From positions 11,939,007 through 12,003,006 of the forward strand of contig CM056567.1 of assembly GCA_029721515.1 (NCBI GenBank): a DNA stretch of 64,000 nucleotides, in the 5' to 3' direction. Positions within the stretch are counted from its first letter, which is position 1. Each line of letters opens with the position of its first letter. The position numbers were made by a program, and so were the translations under genes. Under the pieces are notes generated by a model. It did no database searches and was not told where the DNA came from. It was given only the letters and a program-made list of their open reading frames with translations. Shown here in pieces: positions 60,211 through 64,000 of this stretch. The DNA comes from Synanceia verrucosa. Taxonomy: Eukaryota; Chordata; Actinopteri; Perciformes; Synanceiidae.

Positions 60211-60645
60211 ACAACAGGATTTCAGATAGAGTCATCATCCAGCCAGAAACAGGAGAACAGGATGCAGAGACAGTAGAGCAATGTGATGCTGAGAGGTTTC
60301 AAAGAGTTTTTAAAGATGAACTTTTCTTGAACTGTATGTGGAAATGTTTCATCACTATGTAAACAGTCTCAGATTAATGTCACTATGTCAGACACTAGAT
60401 TCAGGGTAGAGGTCTGGAACTTGAGATAAGGTAATCTTTACATTTCAAACATCAATCTACGTGTGTTTTGTCAGATCTTTCATCTTCTGACAAATTCGAA
60501 GGTGCTTGATGACGACCTGTTATTACTCCCACTACTACTTGTCCTCATAAAGATGAAGATCAGTGAATGCTGGAGGACACAGAACAAATGGCTCCACTGA
60601 TATTTACATAACTTAAGTCAAACAGAGGATTCACTGTATGCCAGC

Positions 60646-60651
60646 AATAAA
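60646..60651 (+). promoter_or_regulatory. nt5c1a: Candidate poly(A) signal of nt5c1a
   Basis: AATAAA 436 bases after the stop codon, with tgatgtactgtag-type GT sequence 20-35 bases further. Confidence 0.45.
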
Positions 60652-60869
60652 TGAGCCATAAGCAGGATGATAGTGATGTACTGTAGCACAATATGTCAAT
60701 CATTTTACAGAGTTTTACTTCACAAGAATGTAAAATTGTTTGTTTGTAACTTTACAAAATGCATTGTGTATTACTGAAGATAGCAGTGTAATGTATTTGT
60801 GTTTATCTAATAGAGAGCCATAGTTTTCAGTTGGTGCCTTAGTTTCAATGACAGCACTGTTTTTAGCTA

Positions 60870-61560
60870 GTGGTCGGTCCAATACTTTGGTCCAGAGTGA
60901 ACTATCTCAAAAACTGTTGGATGGATTGTCATAAGATTCAGTGCAGATATTCAGGGTCTGCAGAGTACAGAGGGAAATATGAGAGGGTCTGAATGGATTT
61001 GGTTTTGGTCCACTGACTTTTCATGTTGCTTCAGGTCAAAATTGTACTCATTCATTACAGGACACTGCCTCAGCTGTAAACCTACACAGCACCAGTATGC
61101 AAATGTTTGCCCTTTTAGCATGTTAAATATATTTCATATTACAGAATAAACTGTATTATTTTGTTATTATATTAGTCCTAAACAAATTTAGACATCCGTA
61201 AGTTTCAGTGAGTGCCTTTAGTTTCAATAAAGACCCTATTTATAGCCACGTTCAACACTTCCAACATGTTTAAAATGAATGATTAACATCCATCTTGTCA
61301 GGTGTTTAATACTACTGAATACACAAATATTATTTTATTATTCTGTTAATCTCAAAACCTTAAAGCTGAGTGAGGTAACCTTTATAGCCAGAGAAAAATC
61401 ATCTTGACAACCTGCACATTTATGTAGTGCCAGAAACTTCAACAGGTTACTTCATGCCACTCTAAATATAACCAACCCATCACTTGCAGCTTTACACTTT
61501 CATTAGTATGCTAAAGTGAACCCTGCTAGCATGCTAATGTTAAGGTCATGGCTAGAACAT
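60870..61560. repeat. Common teleost dispersed repeat (diverged)
   Basis: Contains AAAACTGTTGGATGGATTGT and nearby CCAGAGTGAACTATCTCA, then TGCTAGCATGCTAATGTTAA. These blocks belong to a repeat found in very many fish gene flanks. Boundaries are approximate. Confidence 0.55.
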
Positions 61561-64000
61561 AACACACAAATTGGGAAACTGTTTTTTGCAATTTGTGGGT
61601 TACCTTCTAGACACGACCCATGTTAATGGTCTTAAAGTCGATCTGAGCCAAAGTTCACCTGAGGATGACTAAATCCAGGGTAGATGGATTAAATCTGAGT
61701 GGATTCCAACTATTCTGGTCTGAAATGTCCTACTGTATAATGGCTGATTTGTACTGTTATATAAAAATGAGGCTCACTTGCTCACTGAGGTCAAATGTGA
61801 TGTGGTTCCTCATCACAACAGCTGACTTGATTTTACTGGCCTCTCCTGTCTGTCAAAGCCGGTACAGAATCACACACTGCCCAGGTGACATTGATAAATG
61901 TTGTTCAAGTATCACAAGTTTAACTACATCTGGTACTCAAATACCTTGTTTAGCCAGCATGACCTGTGTTTGAATGACAGATGTGAATTTGTCTTTCATT
62001 GACAAAATGGCAGCAGTGGCCTTTTGAAAATGTCAACTCACTTCTCATCACTGTCAGTGCTGGCAAGTCCTCGGAAATCTTCCACCTAGTGTGTATTTAG
62101 TGATGCTTCATTACACATCATCAGTCTTCTGGGGTGCTTGAGGCTCAGGAAAGACGCAAGTCGGTCAAAAACACAAAGATGGCCAAAAATGACACGTAGC
62201 TGCGGGTTAATGGAGGATTAAGTTTCTGTGGGATCAGTCGGGCCAATTTGGACTTCATGGTGACATTCAGGAATAGATTCATGAAGATAAAAATGTTTCA
62301 AGAAGTTTATTATGACTTTATTGACACTTGTGGGAAAAAAATGCAATAACAAAAGGTACATGAACACTAATAAAGATGTCAAATGTAGTTCTGCTTTACT
62401 CATTAATGAAAAAAATGACTTCTATGATCATCCGAAGTCACTGATGTGCACTCCTTTACTCTGCCATGGAGTGGCAGCACTGGAATGATAAATGACTGAC
62501 TGCAATGACCGGTCTCCATTCAGCATTGTTTTGATTCAGGATGAAAAAACAATGGGAAATCATCTCTTAATATTGATCGAACTTCATACTTTTTATTTCC
62601 TCCTTTTGCCACCTTCCAGTTTTTACCCCTGTGTTCTAATTTCTCATTTTTCACATTGATCGGAATCATATTACTACCTACACTTTCCCTCCTCTATTCA
62701 CAGTGATAAATGTCTTAATATTCCCAATCATTCCCAGCTTAATTGGATCTTCTCACAGAGCGCCAACATCCAGTGCTGGTCTACCTGGAGCCAAACAACA
62801 CCACAGGGACATCCCTGCTGGTACATGCTGATGGATTGGCATTCACGTGGGTTGTTATTGCTGGCATCATACAGTAGACAGCAGGGGCAGATAGATACAC
62901 CATGGACAGCTGGTGAACTCTGCAAAGCCTATGCATCGTTTTTAATGACACGTATGCAGCTGTATCCATAAACAGGCAATAACCATCAGCATGAATGGAG
63001 AAGAGTGAAGTAGGATGGCTCTGTGCTTCAACTGAGAACCCACCACCCTGCTTCTTACAGATAGTCGATAACAGAAGGTGCTCAAGTGAAGACGAGATAA
63101 AAAGAGACCGTGGATTAAGAGACATATTTTCATTTCAGGCGTCACACCTCATGCTTCCAGTCAGAGATGATAACATTGTGATGGGAGGACAATCATGCAA
63201 GCGCAAGGAAAGGGCAGTTATTTTATAGATTATGGATACGTTCCACTGACTGCAACTGATGCCCAAACGTGGGGCCTAACAGACCTTAAGCTCAAATATA
63301 AGCTGTTTTACTGCCAGATGTGACCTACAGAAGAAAGGCTTTTGAGTGGGGTGGGGGGGTTGCTGTCAGCCTTTATCAGCACTGGATAACAACACAATGA
63401 AGAAAGACAGCGAGAGAAAAAAAGACCTGAATAAAGAACTAGAGACAGATGGAGAGGAGAGCAGCACTTGCCCCAAAGACACAGATACGAAGAGTGTTAC
63501 TTTCCTTCTGCTCAGTTGCAAAGCAGAGTGGCACCCGTGGAGGGAAACGATGGGTGACTCATTGTCTTGGCAGAGATGCTGAAGGGACCCTGCAGTGGGA
63601 GACCGATCCACAAAATGTTTTCAGTCTGCTCCAACACTCTTTATGTCTGCTATGCACTGAAGCACTGTAGCTTTGTGGGTTCACTGACACAGAGACCACA
63701 GCTTGAGTACAGTGCAAAAGGAGTTTCATTTGGAATGGCTGGAGGGTGCAGGAAGAATGGGATGAGGGTCATGCTCAGTGGGATGATAGGGGTTGAGGAG
63801 AGGGATGAAAAGGGGTCAAAAGGGGATCAAGGAGAGGGATGAAAAGGGGTCGATCACATGGGGATGAACATGGTGTAGCTGGAGCATCTGGAACTTGAGG
63901 ATTGGATTCAGAGTGGGGGAGTGCCTCAGCGAGCTTTGTGCTTCATCATCCCCTGGTAAGAATCTGAGACTTTCTTGTTGTGAGATAATAGTGCATGAGT
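61561..64000. other. Intergenic region at the right edge
   Basis: No exon of heyl or rdh14, the neighbours expected for nt5c1a or nt5c1b, is recognised. There is a G/A-rich 34-bp-period duplication at 63797-63851. Otherwise nothing. Confidence 0.65.

Noticed and set aside
60211..64000. Search for heyl or rdh14 exons
   Set aside because: No bHLH or short-chain dehydrogenase sequence is visible on either strand. The next gene must start beyond the window.

Overview
This window is nuclear DNA from a ray-finned (teleost-type) fish. It has spliced vertebrate genes with GT-AG introns, many dinucleotide microsatellites, and dispersed repeats typical of teleost genomes, including a tRNA-headed SINE and a LINE-type 3' tail. 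There are no operons, no CRISPR array and no prokaryotic features. Four protein-coding genes can be reconstructed exon by exon; the rest is intronic or intergenic.

Layout: (1) 1-10035, minus strand: slc66a2 (pqlc1), a PQ-loop membrane protein. Coding exons 1-3 are present and the 3' part lies beyond the left edge. (2) 12259-13354, plus strand, head-to-head with slc66a2: a 68-residue HSBP1-family coiled-coil gene, best called hsbp1l1. Its last intron is a minor-spliceosome (U12) AT-AC intron. (3) 13355-about 25500: no gene found; it holds a 3'UTR, an inverted-repeat element with telomere-like core, a SINE and microsatellites. (4) About 25550-38037, plus strand: a neuronal calcium sensor of the VILIP group, 191 residues, best called hpcal4. 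It has a probable non-coding first exon near 25.6-25.8 kb and three coding exons at 37.0-38.0 kb. (5) 38038-46500: 3'UTR and intergenic DNA. (6) 46908-60210, plus strand: a cytosolic 5'-nucleotidase I gene of six coding exons and 369 residues, best called nt5c1a. (7) 60211-64000: its 3'UTR, a common teleost dispersed repeat and nothing else recognised.

The slc66a2/hsbp1l1 head-to-head pair matches the human 18q23 arrangement, and hpcal4/nt5c1a in the same order and strand matches human 1p34. The window therefore joins two blocks that are on different human chromosomes. The genes have unrelated jobs: lysosomal/Golgi-type PQ-loop membrane protein, heat-shock-factor binding coiled coil, neuronal Ca2+ switch, and AMP hydrolysis. 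They do not form a pathway.

I found no convincing new biological system. The most interesting signal is the AT-AC intron. Splice sites and reading phases were checked by hand, and paralogue names rest on remembered family sequences plus gene order.
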